64,000 nucleotides of DNA from positions 35,991-99,990 of the forward strand of contig RECP01000056.1 in the NCBI GenBank assembly GCA_007693945.1. Reading direction: 5' to 3'. Under the pieces are notes generated by a model. The model had not been told where the DNA came from, searched no databases, and worked only from the letters and a program-made list of their open reading frames with translations. Position 1 is the stretch's first letter. Each line of letters begins with the position of its first letter. The translations under genes were made by a program, and so were the position numbers. Positions 1 to 9,847 of the stretch are shown here, one piece after another. Origin of the DNA: Spirochaetaceae bacterium (GTDB lineage: Bacteria > Spirochaetota > Spirochaetia > DSM-27196 > PWMO01).

Positions 1-225
1 ATACCGTACCCGCAGTCGCTGGAAATTGCGCGTGAAGTAACCGCGGGCGCCGCCGATTTCCTGGCTGCCGGCGGTGAACACCCGGTCAGCGCGCTTACCC
101 GCGTCACCTCGCCCGCAGGAACCACCATAGAGGGCATCGCCGCGCTCGAGCGCAACGGCTTCAGCGCCGCCGTCATTGAGGCGGTCGCGGCGGCTGTGAC
201 CCGCGCTATCGAACTGGAACGGTAG
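1..225 (+). CDS. proC: Pyrroline-5-carboxylate reductase, C-terminal part
   Basis: The window opens inside a gene read in frame 1, which gives 74 residues and a TAG stop. The fragment contains the signature VTSPAGTTIEGIAALE, the conserved C-terminal dimerisation helix region of ProC (family pattern T-S-P-G-G-T-T followed by a glycine-rich turn). ProC makes L-proline from pyrroline-5-carboxylate with NAD(P)H in the cytoplasm. The 5' end lies outside the window, so start, length and operon partner are unknown. serS starts 45 bases downstream on the same strand. Confidence 0.85.
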   Translation: MPYPQSLEIAREVTAGAADFLAAGGEHPVSALTRVTSPAGTTIEGIAALERNGFSAAVIEAVAAAVTRAIELER

Positions 226-269
226 CTGTGGCTTGCACCTGAACTCCGCCCTGGGTATGATTGCTCATC

Positions 270-1550
270 ATGCTCGATCCAAAATTCATCCGCGATAACG
301 CTGAGGCCGTTCAGCTCAATATCCAACAGCGAAACATGCAAGCCGACGTCCAGACCTTCGTCAAGCTCTACGACCGGCGCAGCGGTGCGATCCGGGAACT
401 TGAGAACCTGCGTGCACAACGCAACGAGAACGCCAACAAGATGAAGGGCGGACCGCCGCCGGCAGAGCGTGAACGGCTGATCCGGGAAGGCAAGCAACTC
501 AAGGCGCGGATTCCGGAACTGGAACAGCGACTGAAGCAGATCGAGGAAGACTTGACGCGCGAGGCAGAGCGCATTCCCAACATGATGCATCCCGAGGCAC
601 CTATCGGCGTCGGTGACCAGGCTAACCGCGAGATCAAGCGCATCGGGGAGGTTCCGCAGTTCGATTTCGCCGTCAGAGACCACGTTGAGATCGGTGAGAC
701 CCTCGACCTTCTTGACTTTGAAACCGCTACGCGGGTATCGGGAACCAAGTTCTACTATCTCAAGAATGAGGCCGTGATTCTCGAGTTGGCGTTGTGCCGC
801 TTCGCACTTGACGTGCTGCAGAAACGCGGCTTCGTACCGATGATGACGCCCGACATTGCCCGCGAAGAGGTAGTGGCCGGCATCGGCTACAATCCTCGCG
901 GCCCCGAGACCAATATCTACTCGCTGCAGGACGATGACGGCTGTCTGGTAGGTACCGCCGAGATCACCCTGGGCGGCTATTACGCCGGCAGGATTCTGGA
1001 GGCCGAAGAACTTCCCATCAGGCTGGCAGGAATCTCGCACTGTTTCCGCCGCGAAGCCGGCGCCGCCGGACAGTTCTCGAAAGGGCTCTACCGGGTACAC
1101 CAGTTCACCAAGGTCGAGATGTTTGTCTACTGCCGGCCAGATCAGTCTGATGACGTACTCGAGGAGCTGCGCGAGATTGAGGAGCAGATATTTACTACAC
1201 TCGAGGTTCCGTATCGCGTGGTCGATACCTGCAGCGGCGATCTTGGCGCCCCGGCGTACCGCAAATACGACCTGGAAGCGTGGATGCCCGGTCGCGGCGA
1301 GTCGGGGGACTGGGGAGAGATCACCAGCACCTCCAACTGCACCGACTATCAGGCACGCCGGCTGGGCGCCCGCTACCGCGATGGAACCAGCCGCCGGTTT
1401 GTCCACATGCTCAACGGAACCGCAATCGCTGTCTCGCGGACCCTGATCGCGCTGTTGGAGAACTTTCAGCAGGCCGACGGATCGGTGCGTATTCCGGCGG
1501 CGCTGGCGGCCTACACCGGCTTTGACCGCATTGCACCCCGCAAGCCCTGA
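270..1550 (+). CDS. serS: Serine--tRNA ligase
   Basis: This class II aminoacyl-tRNA synthetase charges tRNA-Ser (and tRNA-Sec) with serine. The 426 residues match the usual 420-430. The N-terminal third is the long coiled-coil tRNA-binding arm (charged residues about 30-110). Motif 2 starts with FRRE at 259 and continues into the KGLYRVHQF segment; motif 3 is NGTAIAVSRTL from about residue 382. I chose ATG 270 because SerRS proteins typically begin MLDPKFIR; a TTG at 261 is also open. No strong ribosome-binding site is visible. The 3' end overlaps the next gene by up to 29 bases, which suggests co-translation. Confidence 0.96.
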   Translation: MLDPKFIRDNAEAVQLNIQQRNMQADVQTFVKLYDRRSGAIRELENLRAQRNENANKMKGGPPPAERERLIREGKQLKARIPELEQRLKQIEEDLTREAERIPNMMHPEAPIGVGDQANREIKRIGEVPQFDFAVRDHVEIGETLDLLDFETATRVSGTKFYYLKNEAVILELALCRFALDVLQKRGFVPMMTPDIAREEVVAGIGYNPRGPETNIYSLQDDDGCLVGTAEITLGGYYAGRILEAEELPIRLAGISHCFRREAGAAGQFSKGLYRVHQFTKVEMFVYCRPDQSDDVLEELREIEEQIFTTLEVPYRVVDTCSGDLGAPAYRKYDLEAWMPGRGESGDWGEITSTSNCTDYQARRLGARYRDGTSRRFVHMLNGTAIAVSRTLIALLENFQQADGSVRIPAALAAYTGFDRIAPRKP

Positions 1551-2658
1551 CCGCGTGCTGATCATTGCGGAGATCGGTACTTCCCACGGCGGGGATCTGC
1601 TGCGCGCGCGCGAACTGATCGCCGCGGCCGCCGAAGCCGGTGCCGACTGCGCCAAGTTCCAGTACGTAATCGCCGCCGAGATCCTGCACCCCGCTACCGG
1701 CCTGGTCGAGCTTCCCGGCGGCGCGGTTGATCTCTATCGGCGCTTTGAAACGCTGCAGCAACCGCAGGCATTCTACCGACAGCTTATCGATGCGTGCCGC
1801 GCAGCCGGCATCGAGTTTCTGTGCACGCCCTTCGGTGCCGAAAGCGCCCGGCGGTTGCAGCAGCTCGGCGTGACCAGGTTCAAGGTTGCCTCCCCCGAGC
1901 TCAACCACGCGCCGCTGCTGCGTCAGCTGGCGGGCTACGGCAAGCCGCTGATTCTCTCTACCGGTGTGTCACTGCTCGGTGACATTGAGCGCGCGCTCGG
2001 GCAACTGCGCGGCGTGGCAGTCACTCTGCTGCACTGCGTGACTGCCTATCCCGCTCCCGAACAGCAGTACAACCTGCGGCTGTTGCCGCTGTTGCAGCGC
2101 CTGTTCGGCGTGCCGTGCGGCGTCTCCGATCATTCCGCCGACCCGCTGCTCGTGCCGACGGTGGCCGCGGCGCTCGGCGCGGCGGTAATCGAGAAGCACA
2201 TTACGTTGACGCACGACGGTGACGGTCTGGATGACCCGATAGCGGTCACGCCGGTCGATTTCGCACGCATGGTGCGCATGGCGCGCGCAGCGGCCGAGGC
2301 GCGGCCGCCGGCGGCAGTATCGGACCTCACGCCCGAGCGGCTCACTGAACTCCAGCGCGAGTTCGGCCGCCGGCGCGTCGAAGCGGTTCTCGGTGACGGG
2401 CGTAAGGGCCTGGCGGCGGCCGAACTGGCAAACTACGGTCGCAGCAATCGCTCGCTGCACGCGCTGCGCGACATCCCGGCCGGTGCCACCGTGGCTTCCG
2501 ATGCGGTGGCGGTGCTGCGCAGCGAGCACAACCTCAGCCCCGGGCTCTCGCCGTGGCTGCTCGATGCGGTGATCGGAGCGGTCGCCGCCCGCGACATCGC
2601 GGACGGCGCCGGCATCGTGTGGGAAGATCTTATCAGGCGCCGCGGGCACGATGAGTGA
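1522..2658 (+). CDS. NeuB-family (sialic/legionaminic/pseudaminic acid synthase-like) protein
   Basis: The protein has 378 residues with the NeuB plan: a TIM barrel opening with LIIAEIGTSHGGD, a barrel strand with STGVS, IEKHITL (His 226), and a C-terminal SAF/antifreeze-like domain from about residue 300 (RSLHALRDIPAGATV, then LSPGLSPWLLDAVIG). Characterised members condense PEP with an N-acyl hexosamine to make nonulosonic acids for surface glycans. In canonical enzymes a second His lies in a GPDHxxS segment; here the aligned stretch reads GDGLDDPIAVTP, so that His is absent. Substrate and activity are therefore uncertain. The start is a TTG inside serS; TTG 1531 is an alternative. No other sugar-biosynthesis gene lies nearby. 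Confidence 0.75.
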   Translation: MTALHPASPDRVLIIAEIGTSHGGDLLRARELIAAAAEAGADCAKFQYVIAAEILHPATGLVELPGGAVDLYRRFETLQQPQAFYRQLIDACRAAGIEFLCTPFGAESARRLQQLGVTRFKVASPELNHAPLLRQLAGYGKPLILSTGVSLLGDIERALGQLRGVAVTLLHCVTAYPAPEQQYNLRLLPLLQRLFGVPCGVSDHSADPLLVPTVAAALGAAVIEKHITLTHDGDGLDDPIAVTPVDFARMVRMARAAAEARPPAAVSDLTPERLTELQREFGRRRVEAVLGDGRKGLAAAELANYGRSNRSLHALRDIPAGATVASDAVAVLRSEHNLSPGLSPWLLDAVIGAVAARDIADGAGIVWEDLIRRRGHDE

Positions 2659-2679
2659 GCTCGATTGGCGGCTCAGGGC

Positions 2680-5403
2680 TCAGCTGCGGCTCTCCTGCAG
2701 GAACTTGCGCAAGACGGTCTGCAGAATCCCGCCGTTGCGGTAGTATTCGACCTCCACCGGGCTGTCAATGCGGCAGCGGGTAGTGAACGCGACACTGGTT
2801 CCGTCCTCGCGGGCAGCCGTAACCACCACGTCCTGAGCCGGTTTGAGATCATCGTCGATCGCAAACGCGTACTGCTCGCCGCCGTCAAGTCCGATGCTCC
2901 GGTAGCTCTCGCCCTCGGCGAACTGCAACGGCAACACTCCCATACCTACCAGATTACTGCGATGGATACGCTCAAACGACTCGGCGATCACAACCCGAAT
3001 CCCAAGCAGGAAAGAGCCTTTGGCGGCCCAGTCGCGGCTCGAGCCCATACCGTAGTCCTTGCCGGCCAGCACGATCGACGGCGTACCCTCTTTGCGGTAG
3101 CGCTCGGCAGCCTCGAAAATGCTGACCCGTTCACCGGTCGGGTGATGCACCGTCCAGCTGCCCTCGGTTCCGGGCGCCAGAAGGTTGCGGAACCGTATGT
3201 TGGCAAAGGTGCCGCGGGTCATGACGCGATCGTTACCGCGGCGACTGCCGTAGGAGTTGAAGTCGCGCACCTCAACCCCCATCGATAGCAGATAGCGTCC
3301 GGCCGGGCTGTCGGGATCGATGGCTCCTGCGGGACTGATGTGATCGGTGGTGATGCTGTCACCGGCCATCACGAGGCAGCGGGCCGCGCTGATCGGCGCA
3401 ATCGGCCTCGCATCAGGCGTCATCTGGTCGAAGAAACTCGGTTCCTGAATATAGGTGCTGCTATCGTCCCACTGGTAGAGATCAGAGCCGGCGAGCTCGA
3501 TACTGTTCCACTGCGGATTCGAGGTCTCGAGACCGCGGTAACTCTCGATGAATGCATCACGGTCAAGCGCCTTCTGCACGTACTCGGCCAGCTCCTCATC
3601 GCTGGGCCAGATGTCTCTCATGAAAACCGGAGCGCCGGATGAGTCGCACCCGAGCGGCTCAGTCTCGAGATCGATGTCCATGTTGCCGGCCAGCGCGTAC
3701 GCCACCACCAGCGGAGGTGATGCCAGAAAATTGGCTCTGGTATGCGGGTTGATGCGGCCTTCAAAGTTCCGGTTGCCGGAGAGAACCCCGGCCACAACCA
3801 GCCCGGCCTCCTCGACCGCTTGCCGGACAGGTTCGGGCAGCGGTCCGGAGTTCCCGATGCAGGTGGTGCAACCGTAGCCAACCAGGTAGAAGCCCAGCTG
3901 CTCCAGGTAGGGCATCAACCCCGCTCGTTGCAGGTACTCGGTGACCACCATCGAACCCGGCGCAAAGCTGGTTTTGATAAACGGCCTGGTGGATAGCCCC
4001 TTCTCAACCGCCTTCTTGGCCAGCAGCCCGGCTGCCAGCAATACCGACGGATTGCTGGTGTTGGTGCAACTGGTAATCGCGGCAATCACGACATCACCGT
4101 GGGTCAACTCGCCCGAATGGCCGTTGATCCTGACCGGCGCTTTGGCGTTCAGCTGCGCGGCGTCGAGCTGAAAACCGCGCTCGTCGTAGGAGGCGGTAAG
4201 GCTTGTGCGCCAGCTGCTCTTGACCTGACCGAGCGCGATACGATCCTGCGGCCGCTTGGGTCCGGCCACGCTGGCCTCGACGCTGTCCAGATCGAGCTCG
4301 AGAACCGTCTCGAAATCGGGATCGGGAGTATCGTCAGTGCGGAATACCCCCTGCTCCACGGCGTAGAGTTCAGCCAGGTCTATGACCTCCTGCGGACGTC
4401 CGGTGGCGTACATGTAGTCGAGGCACTGCTGATCAATCGGGAAGTACCCGATAGTGGCGCCGTATTCGGGTGCCATATTGGATATGGTGGCACGGTCGGG
4501 AACGGTCATGGCCGACAGTCCGCGGCCGAAGAATTCCACGAATTTGCCGACCACGCCGTGCCGGCGCAGCATCTCGGTGATTGTCAGTACCAGATCGGTT
4601 GCAGTGATGCCGCTGCGCAGCCGTCCGGTCAGCCTCACACCGACTACGCGCGGCGCCAGCATGAATAGCGGCTGTCCGAGCATCGCCGCTTCAGCCTCAA
4701 TACCGCCCACACCCCAGCCTACGATGCCCAGACCGTTGATCATCGGCGTGTGCGAATCGGTACCGACCAGTGAATCAAAGAAGGCCAGCGTCCGCCCGCC
4801 AACCTCGCTGGTCTGAACGATCTTGCCCAGGTACTCGAGGTTGACCTGGTGGCAGATTCCGCTGGCCGGCGGCACCACGTGAAAGTTCCGCAGCGCAGCC
4901 TGTCCCCAACGCAGGAACTCGTACCGCTCGCGGTTGCGCTGAAACTCCAGCTGTGCGTTCTGGCGCAGGGCATCGGAGCTGTTGAAATAGTCGACCTGGA
5001 CGGAGTGATCGATCACCAGATTAACCATCAGTTCAGGGTTGATCCGTTTCGGGTCGCCCCCGAGCCGGGCCATTGCGCTGCGCATCGCTGCAAGGTCCAC
5101 AACGCAGGGGACACCGGTGAAATCCTGCAGCAGGACGCGTGCCGGTTTGAAGGGCACCTCGATCGAATCCGGCCTGTGCGGGTCGTACGTCAGGAGACTG
5201 TCGACGTGTTCGCGAGTCACTTCGCGCCCGTTCTCGCTGCGCAGAACCGATTCCAGCAGTACCTTGATCGAAACCGGGTACCGATCGACGTGGGGATAAC
5301 CGTTCTGCGCCAATCTGCGCAGACTGACGTAATCAAACTTGCCAAAGGGCGTCGTGAGCGTCGAAAGTAGTCCCAGTGAATCGTTGATTCTCTCAGTAGT
5401 CAT
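2680..5403 (-). CDS. acnA: Aconitate hydratase (AcnA type)
   Basis: This 4Fe-4S dehydratase interconverts citrate and isocitrate in the TCA cycle. It has 907 residues, typical of AcnA/IRP-type aconitases. The cluster ligands are visible as the first Cys in [12 protein letters not shown] and the CxxC in [12 protein letters not shown]. The substrate-binding [13 protein letters not shown] region and the swivel-domain DHISPAGAI motif are present. ATG 5403 is preceded by AAGGAGAG at good spacing. It is divergent from the E1-KAS III fusion gene, with a 128-base shared upstream region, and converges on the NeuB-like gene with 21 bases between the stops. Confidence 0.96.
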   Translation of the reverse strand: MTTERINDSLGLLSTLTTPFGKFDYVSLRRLAQNGYPHVDRYPVSIKVLLESVLRSENGREVTREHVDSLLTYDPHRPDSIEVPFKPARVLLQDFTGVPCVVDLAAMRSAMARLGGDPKRINPELMVNLVIDHSVQVDYFNSSDALRQNAQLEFQRNRERYEFLRWGQAALRNFHVVPPASGICHQVNLEYLGKIVQTSEVGGRTLAFFDSLVGTDSHTPMINGLGIVGWGVGGIEAEAAMLGQPLFMLAPRVVGVRLTGRLRSGITATDLVLTITEMLRRHGVVGKFVEFFGRGLSAMTVPDRATISNMAPEYGATIGYFPIDQQCLDYMYATGRPQEVIDLAELYAVEQGVFRTDDTPDPDFETVLELDLDSVEASVAGPKRPQDRIALGQVKSSWRTSLTASYDERGFQLDAAQLNAKAPVRINGHSGELTHGDVVIAAITSCTNTSNPSVLLAAGLLAKKAVEKGLSTRPFIKTSFAPGSMVVTEYLQRAGLMPYLEQLGFYLVGYGCTTCIGNSGPLPEPVRQAVEEAGLVVAGVLSGNRNFEGRINPHTRANFLASPPLVVAYALAGNMDIDLETEPLGCDSSGAPVFMRDIWPSDEELAEYVQKALDRDAFIESYRGLETSNPQWNSIELAGSDLYQWDDSSTYIQEPSFFDQMTPDARPIAPISAARCLVMAGDSITTDHISPAGAIDPDSPAGRYLLSMGVEVRDFNSYGSRRGNDRVMTRGTFANIRFRNLLAPGTEGSWTVHHPTGERVSIFEAAERYRKEGTPSIVLAGKDYGMGSSRDWAAKGSFLLGIRVVIAESFERIHRSNLVGMGVLPLQFAEGESYRSIGLDGGEQYAFAIDDDLKPAQDVVVTAAREDGTSVAFTTRCRIDSPVEVEYYRNGGILQTVLRKFLQESRS

Positions 5404-5429
5404 GCAACTCTCCTTGTCCTGCTGTCGTC

Positions 5430-5459
5430 ATAATAGTGGTATATGAGTGTCGACTTCAA
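5430..5459 (-). promoter_or_regulatory. Predicted sigma-70-type promoter of acnA
   Basis: Reading the minus strand, TTGAAG (5459-5454) and TATTAT (5435-5430) are separated by 18 bases and lie 27 bases upstream of the acnA ATG. Two GTCGAC palindromes, 5449-5454 and 5483-5488, flank this region 34 bases apart and could be operators for the divergent gene pair. No plus-strand -35/-10 pair with good spacing stands out for the fusion gene, although TATAAC occurs at 5504. Confidence 0.4.
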
Positions 5460-5531
5460 CATACCCGCGTGGTATAGTTCTGGTCGACAAAACAAAACCT
5501 TAGTATAACTATAACCTATGGAGGATCCGCA

Positions 5532-8500
5532 GTGAGCGGCAATCAAAATCATAGCGAAACAGTACGGAAGCTCCTTAGCAGTTACCGGCATATGGTCACT
5601 TCGCGCGAAATCGACCTCCTCGAACAGGATTTCACCGGGCGCGGCGAGGCGTTCTTTCACGTCTCGGGGGCTGGACACGAGGCAACCGCCGTACTCAATC
5701 ATCACCTTATTTCGGACGACTGGCTGCATGTCCACTACCGCGACAAGGCACTGATGCTGGCACGTGGTATTTCGATCGAGATGTTCTTTCTCGCAACCTT
5801 CAGCAAGGATGCCTCGCACTCGCGCGGCAGGCAGATGAATGCCCACATGAGCGCCCCGGAACTCAACGTACTGAGCCTGGTCGGACCGGTCGGCAACAGC
5901 GCGCTGCAGGCCGCCGGCGTGGCTCAGGTGGTAAAGCCCCGGCCCGCCAACCCGATTGTACTGTGCGCGCTGGGAGACGGCATGACGCAGCAGGGCGAGG
6001 TACTCGAGGGTATCGCGCACGCGGTGCGCGACCAGCTTCCGGTGCTCTTTGTGATTCAGGACAACAGCTTTGCGATATCAACGACAACCGGCGGCAGAAC
6101 CTTCTACAGCACGCCCCACGGCGACGCCCAAAGCTTCTACGATGTGCCGATTACGCGCATCGACGGACGTGATGCGCCGCGAAGCCTGCAGGTATTCGGA
6201 GAGCTCGTGTCGGGGATGCGGCGCGACCGGCGGCCGCAGATCGCGGTTTTCCAGGTGGACCGTCTTTCCAACCACACCAACGCCGATGACCAGCGTATGT
6301 ACCGCAGCGCTGAGGAGATCGCGGCGGTACAGGCGTCCGGTGATCCGATCATCCGTCTGCAACACTACCTGAACGACGAGGGCGTGCCGCGCTCCGAGCT
6401 GGATGCAATTGCCGCTGACGTACGCGAACAGGTCAGAAACGCTGCGTATCGTGCGCAGCGTAGCGCAGAGCCTGTCGCGGCGTTCGGTGCGTCCAGGCCG
6501 CTGCCGGTGCCGCTGGGCGACCGCAACGCCGAATACCGTGGCGATCCGTCCGCGGCACCGCAACAGAAGCCGCTGACCATGCTCGAGTCGATCCGGGAAG
6601 TGCTGCGGCTGCAGATGGAGAAAAACCCGGACGTGGTGCTGTTCGGCGAAGACATCGAGGATCCCAAGGGCGACGTTTTTGGCGTGACACGCGGACTGAC
6701 CACCGCCTACGGTGACCGTGTCCGCAACTCACCGCTGGCCGAGGCGTCGATTGTCGGCATCACAATCGGGCAGGCGCTGGCGGGCAAGCGGCCGGTTGCG
6801 TTTCTGCAGTTCGCGGACTTCCTGCCGATCGCCTACAATCAGATCTTCGCCGAGCTCGGCAGCATGTACTGGCGCACCGACGGTGGCTGGCAGGCGCCGG
6901 TCATTGTTATGGTCACCTGCGGCGGCTACAAACCGGGCCTCGGCCCGTTCCATGCCTCGAGCCTGGAAGCACTGGCCGCCCACACGCCCGGTGTCGACGT
7001 ATTCATGCCGTCAACCGCCGGCGATGCGGCCGGGCTGCTCAACGCGGCGTTCCAGTCCGGGCGGCCTACCCTGTTCTTCTACCCCAAGAGTTGCCTCAAC
7101 GATCGTGACAGCGCGACCAGCGGCGACATCCAACGCCACCTGGTGCCTATCGGCACCGCGCGGTTTGTACGCCGCGGCAGCGACATCACTCTGGTCGGCT
7201 GGGGCAATACCGTTCCGCTGTGCAGCAAGACCGGCGACGCGCTGGCCGAGATCGGCGTACAGGCCGACGTCATTGACCTGCGCTCCATAGTTCCCTGGGA
7301 TGCCGAGACCGTCCTGGCGTCCGCCGAACGCAGCGGCCGACTGGTAGTAGTGCACGAAGACAACCACACTGCCGGTTTTGGCGCCGAGGTGGTAGCCACC
7401 GTCAACGAACGCGCTTCACGCAGGATCGAGTGTCGTCGCGTCACGCGGCCGGACACCTACGTACCGTTCAATTTCGCCAATCAGCTCGAAGTGCTGCCGA
7501 CGTACAAGCGAACCCTGGAGACTGCGGTGGCGCTGCTCGGCGGGCAGCTACGCTGGAAGCTACCGCAGGCGGCACTCAAGAACACCTACATGGTCGAGGC
7601 AATCGGTTCGAGCCCGTCGGATGAATCGATCACGGTGGTCGAGTGGAAGATCAAGCCGGGAGAAACAATCGAGTCCGGAACCCTGCTGGCTGAACTCGAG
7701 GCCGACAAGGCCGCCGTCGAGTTGCGCTCGCCGGTCTCGGGAGAAGTCAGCGCGTTGCTGGTCGAAGAGGGCCAGCTGGTAAAGGTCGGAACCCACATCG
7801 TGCAGGTGACAACCGCAGATCAGGACGACAGCGAGTCGTTCAAGCAGGTAACGCGTGAGAATCCCGGCACACCGCTTATAAGCGAGATTGCAGCCAACGG
7901 AGACGGCGGCGGCGGGAACCGTGCCGTCAATGCGGCCGCGGCCGCCGTGGCCACGGCATCGCGCAACGGGCGCCGGACCGTGGAAGTCGCCATATTCGGA
8001 GTGTGCGGCGCAAAGGGATCGCGGATCGTATCCAACCGTGAGATCTCGCTGATGTGTCCGCAATGGGGCGCCGACGACATCCTCAAGCGTACCGGTATTG
8101 AATCGCGACCCTGGCTGGCCGAAGGCGAGTCGCCGATCGACCTGGCAACCGCTGCCACCCGTCGTCTGCTGGACGGATCGGGCGTCGACTTCGATCAGAT
8201 CGGAACGATCATCTGCGCTACCGAGACCCCGATCATGAACACCCCGGCCAGCGCGGCCCTGATTCAGGAGCGCATCAAGGGCACGCGCGAGGGATTCCTG
8301 TCGGCGGCGTACGACGTCAACGCGGCCTGCTCCGGCTACGTCTACGCACTGCAGAACGCCTACGATATTCTGACCAACGAGCCCGACAAGCTTGTGCTTG
8401 TGGTCACTACCGAAGCGCTCTCGCCGCGCACCAATACCGCCGACCCGCAGACTGCGCCGATCTTCGGTGACGCGGCAACCGCCACGCTGGTGGGAGTCAC

Positions 8501-8951
8501 CGGCGCTGCCCACGGCGGCATGCCGATCAGAGCACGGCTCTACCGGCCGGTACTGGGAGCCAGCGGGGAAGACGGCAGCGTGCTGCGCGTGCCGGCCGAC
8601 CCGGCTGACTCCATCTACATGGACGGGCCAAAGGTTTTCGTGGAGGCCGTACGCGGGATGATCGAGAGCCTCGAGCGTGCCTGTGCCGTGGCAGGCATCG
8701 GCGTCAAGGATCTCGATCTGATTGTGCCTCACCAGGCAAACCAGCGTATCATCAACGCCGTACAGCAGCGCGCCAGGGTGCCGCGGCAGAAGGTGTTCAG
8801 CAATATACGCTATAACGGCAACACGTCGTCGAGCACCATTCCGCTCTGTCTCGAGACCATATTCAGTCAGCGCTACGATGGAGCCTACCTCGGCCTGTCG
8901 GCGTTTGGAGGGGGCTTTACCTTTGGCGGTGCCGTGCTGCGTGTGGTATAA
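5532..8951 (+). CDS. 2-oxoacid dehydrogenase E1-alpha/E1-beta - lipoyl domain - ketoacyl-ACP synthase III fusion
   Basis: One uninterrupted 1139-residue reading frame carries four modules. Residues 1-345 are E1-alpha, with the ThDP motif GDG at 148-150 ending at the conserved Asn near 178. Residues 347-680 are E1-beta (transketolase pyrimidine and C-terminal domains). Residues 685-761 are a lipoyl domain with acceptor Lys 726 in EADKAAVEL. A Gly/Ala-rich linker of about 50 residues follows. Residues 814-1139 are a full-length KAS III with triad Cys 933 (NAACSGY), His 1067 (PHQANQR) and Asn 1097 (GNTSSS), spaced as in FabH. There is no E2 peripheral-subunit-binding or acyltransferase domain. 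I infer that an acyl group from a branched 2-oxo acid is formed on lipoate and may be handed to the condensing cysteine to prime fatty-acid synthesis. GTG 5532 has GGAGGA upstream at 6 bases. E3 is not in the window. Confidence 0.9.
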   Translation: MSGNQNHSETVRKLLSSYRHMVTSREIDLLEQDFTGRGEAFFHVSGAGHEATAVLNHHLISDDWLHVHYRDKALMLARGISIEMFFLATFSKDASHSRGRQMNAHMSAPELNVLSLVGPVGNSALQAAGVAQVVKPRPANPIVLCALGDGMTQQGEVLEGIAHAVRDQLPVLFVIQDNSFAISTTTGGRTFYSTPHGDAQSFYDVPITRIDGRDAPRSLQVFGELVSGMRRDRRPQIAVFQVDRLSNHTNADDQRMYRSAEEIAAVQASGDPIIRLQHYLNDEGVPRSELDAIAADVREQVRNAAYRAQRSAEPVAAFGASRPLPVPLGDRNAEYRGDPSAAPQQKPLTMLESIREVLRLQMEKNPDVVLFGEDIEDPKGDVFGVTRGLTTAYGDRVRNSPLAEASIVGITIGQALAGKRPVAFLQFADFLPIAYNQIFAELGSMYWRTDGGWQAPVIVMVTCGGYKPGLGPFHASSLEALAAHTPGVDVFMPSTAGDAAGLLNAAFQSGRPTLFFYPKSCLNDRDSATSGDIQRHLVPIGTARFVRRGSDITLVGWGNTVPLCSKTGDALAEIGVQADVIDLRSIVPWDAETVLASAERSGRLVVVHEDNHTAGFGAEVVATVNERASRRIECRRVTRPDTYVPFNFANQLEVLPTYKRTLETAVALLGGQLRWKLPQAALKNTYMVEAIGSSPSDESITVVEWKIKPGETIESGTLLAELEADKAAVELRSPVSGEVSALLVEEGQLVKVGTHIVQVTTADQDDSESFKQVTRENPGTPLISEIAANGDGGGGNRAVNAAAAAVATASRNGRRTVEVAIFGVCGAKGSRIVSNREISLMCPQWGADDILKRTGIESRPWLAEGESPIDLATAATRRLLDGSGVDFDQIGTIICATETPIMNTPASAALIQERIKGTREGFLSAAYDVNAACSGYVYALQNAYDILTNEPDKLVLVVTTEALSPRTNTADPQTAPIFGDAATATLVGVTGAAHGGMPIRARLYRPVLGASGEDGSVLRVPADPADSIYMDGPKVFVEAVRGMIESLERACAVAGIGVKDLDLIVPHQANQRIINAVQQRARVPRQKVFSNIRYNGNTSSSTIPLCLETIFSQRYDGAYLGLSAFGGGFTFGGAVLRVV

Positions 8952-8984
8952 TTCGAGCTACAACGCCGGGGGGAGGTCACACAA

Positions 8985-9800
8985 GTGAAACACTGGATAC
9001 GCAGAGAGCTTCTGGTAGCAGCGGCAGTGACCATCGTAGTTGCGTGTGCGACGGTACCGGTCACGGAACGGCGTCAGTTGCGCCTGATACCGCGTTCGGA
9101 GCTGCTCGGCATGAGCTTCACGCAGTACGACCTCTTTCTGAGCGAAAACCCCGTCATCAGCGGCACCGCCGAGGCCCGGATGGTCGAGCGTGTCGGCAGC
9201 CGGATTGCCGATGCTGTCCACGATTACATGCGCCAGATCGGTCGGGTCGAAGACCTGCGGGGCTACGACTGGGAGTTTCGTCTGGTTGACGATGACACGG
9301 TCAACGCCTGGTGTATGCCGGGCGGAAAGGTCGTGGTCTACAGCGGCATTCTGCCGGTAACCGCCAGCGAGGCAGGCCTGGCGGTAGTCATGGGGCATGA
9401 GGTGGCGCACGCGGTTGCCGAGCACGGCAACGAACGCATGAGCCAGGTGTTGATGACTCAGTTGGGCGGCGCGGCGCTTTCGGTGGCAATGCGCGACCGG
9501 CCCCAGGAGACCCGCACCCTCTGGATGGCAGCCTACGGTCTGGGAGCCCAAGTCGGGGTGCTGCTGCCGTACAGCCGCCTGCACGAGAGTGAAGCCGATG
9601 AGCTGGGACTGATATTCATGGCGATGGCCGGCTACGATCCGCGAGAAGCGGTAACGTTCTGGCAACGTATGGCCGACGCTCGCGGCGGTCCGGCGCCACC
9701 GGAGCTGGTGAGCACTCATCCGGCGGACTCGCGTCGCATTCGTGACCTGGAGCGCGCCCTCCCGCAAGCGCTGGAGTACTATGAGGCCGCCCTGCGCTGA
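8985..9800 (+). CDS. M48-family zinc metallopeptidase, lipoprotein
   Basis: The 271 residues begin with a charged N-terminus, a hydrophobic stretch and the lipobox-like VVAC (Cys 21), so this is probably a membrane-anchored periplasmic lipoprotein. The zinc site is MGHEVAHAVAEHG (HExxH), and the downstream Glu ligand lies in HESEADELG. These features and length match the BepA/LoiP-type M48 peptidases that act in envelope protein quality control. Start GTG 8985 is preceded by GGGGGAGGT (8969-8977). The gene follows the fusion gene by 33 bases and may be cotranscribed with it. Confidence 0.88.
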   Translation: MKHWIRRELLVAAAVTIVVACATVPVTERRQLRLIPRSELLGMSFTQYDLFLSENPVISGTAEARMVERVGSRIADAVHDYMRQIGRVEDLRGYDWEFRLVDDDTVNAWCMPGGKVVVYSGILPVTASEAGLAVVMGHEVAHAVAEHGNERMSQVLMTQLGGAALSVAMRDRPQETRTLWMAAYGLGAQVGVLLPYSRLHESEADELGLIFMAMAGYDPREAVTFWQRMADARGGPAPPELVSTHPADSRRIRDLERALPQALEYYEAALR

Positions 9801-9847
9801 CCCCCACGGGCCGCACGCTCGCGGGCTGCCGGCCCACGCAATAGAAA

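Noticed and set aside
5400..6020. 206-codon minus-strand frame over the acnA/fusion intergenic region
   Set aside because: It runs through the E1-alpha coding sequence on the other strand and the promoter region, with no family resemblance.
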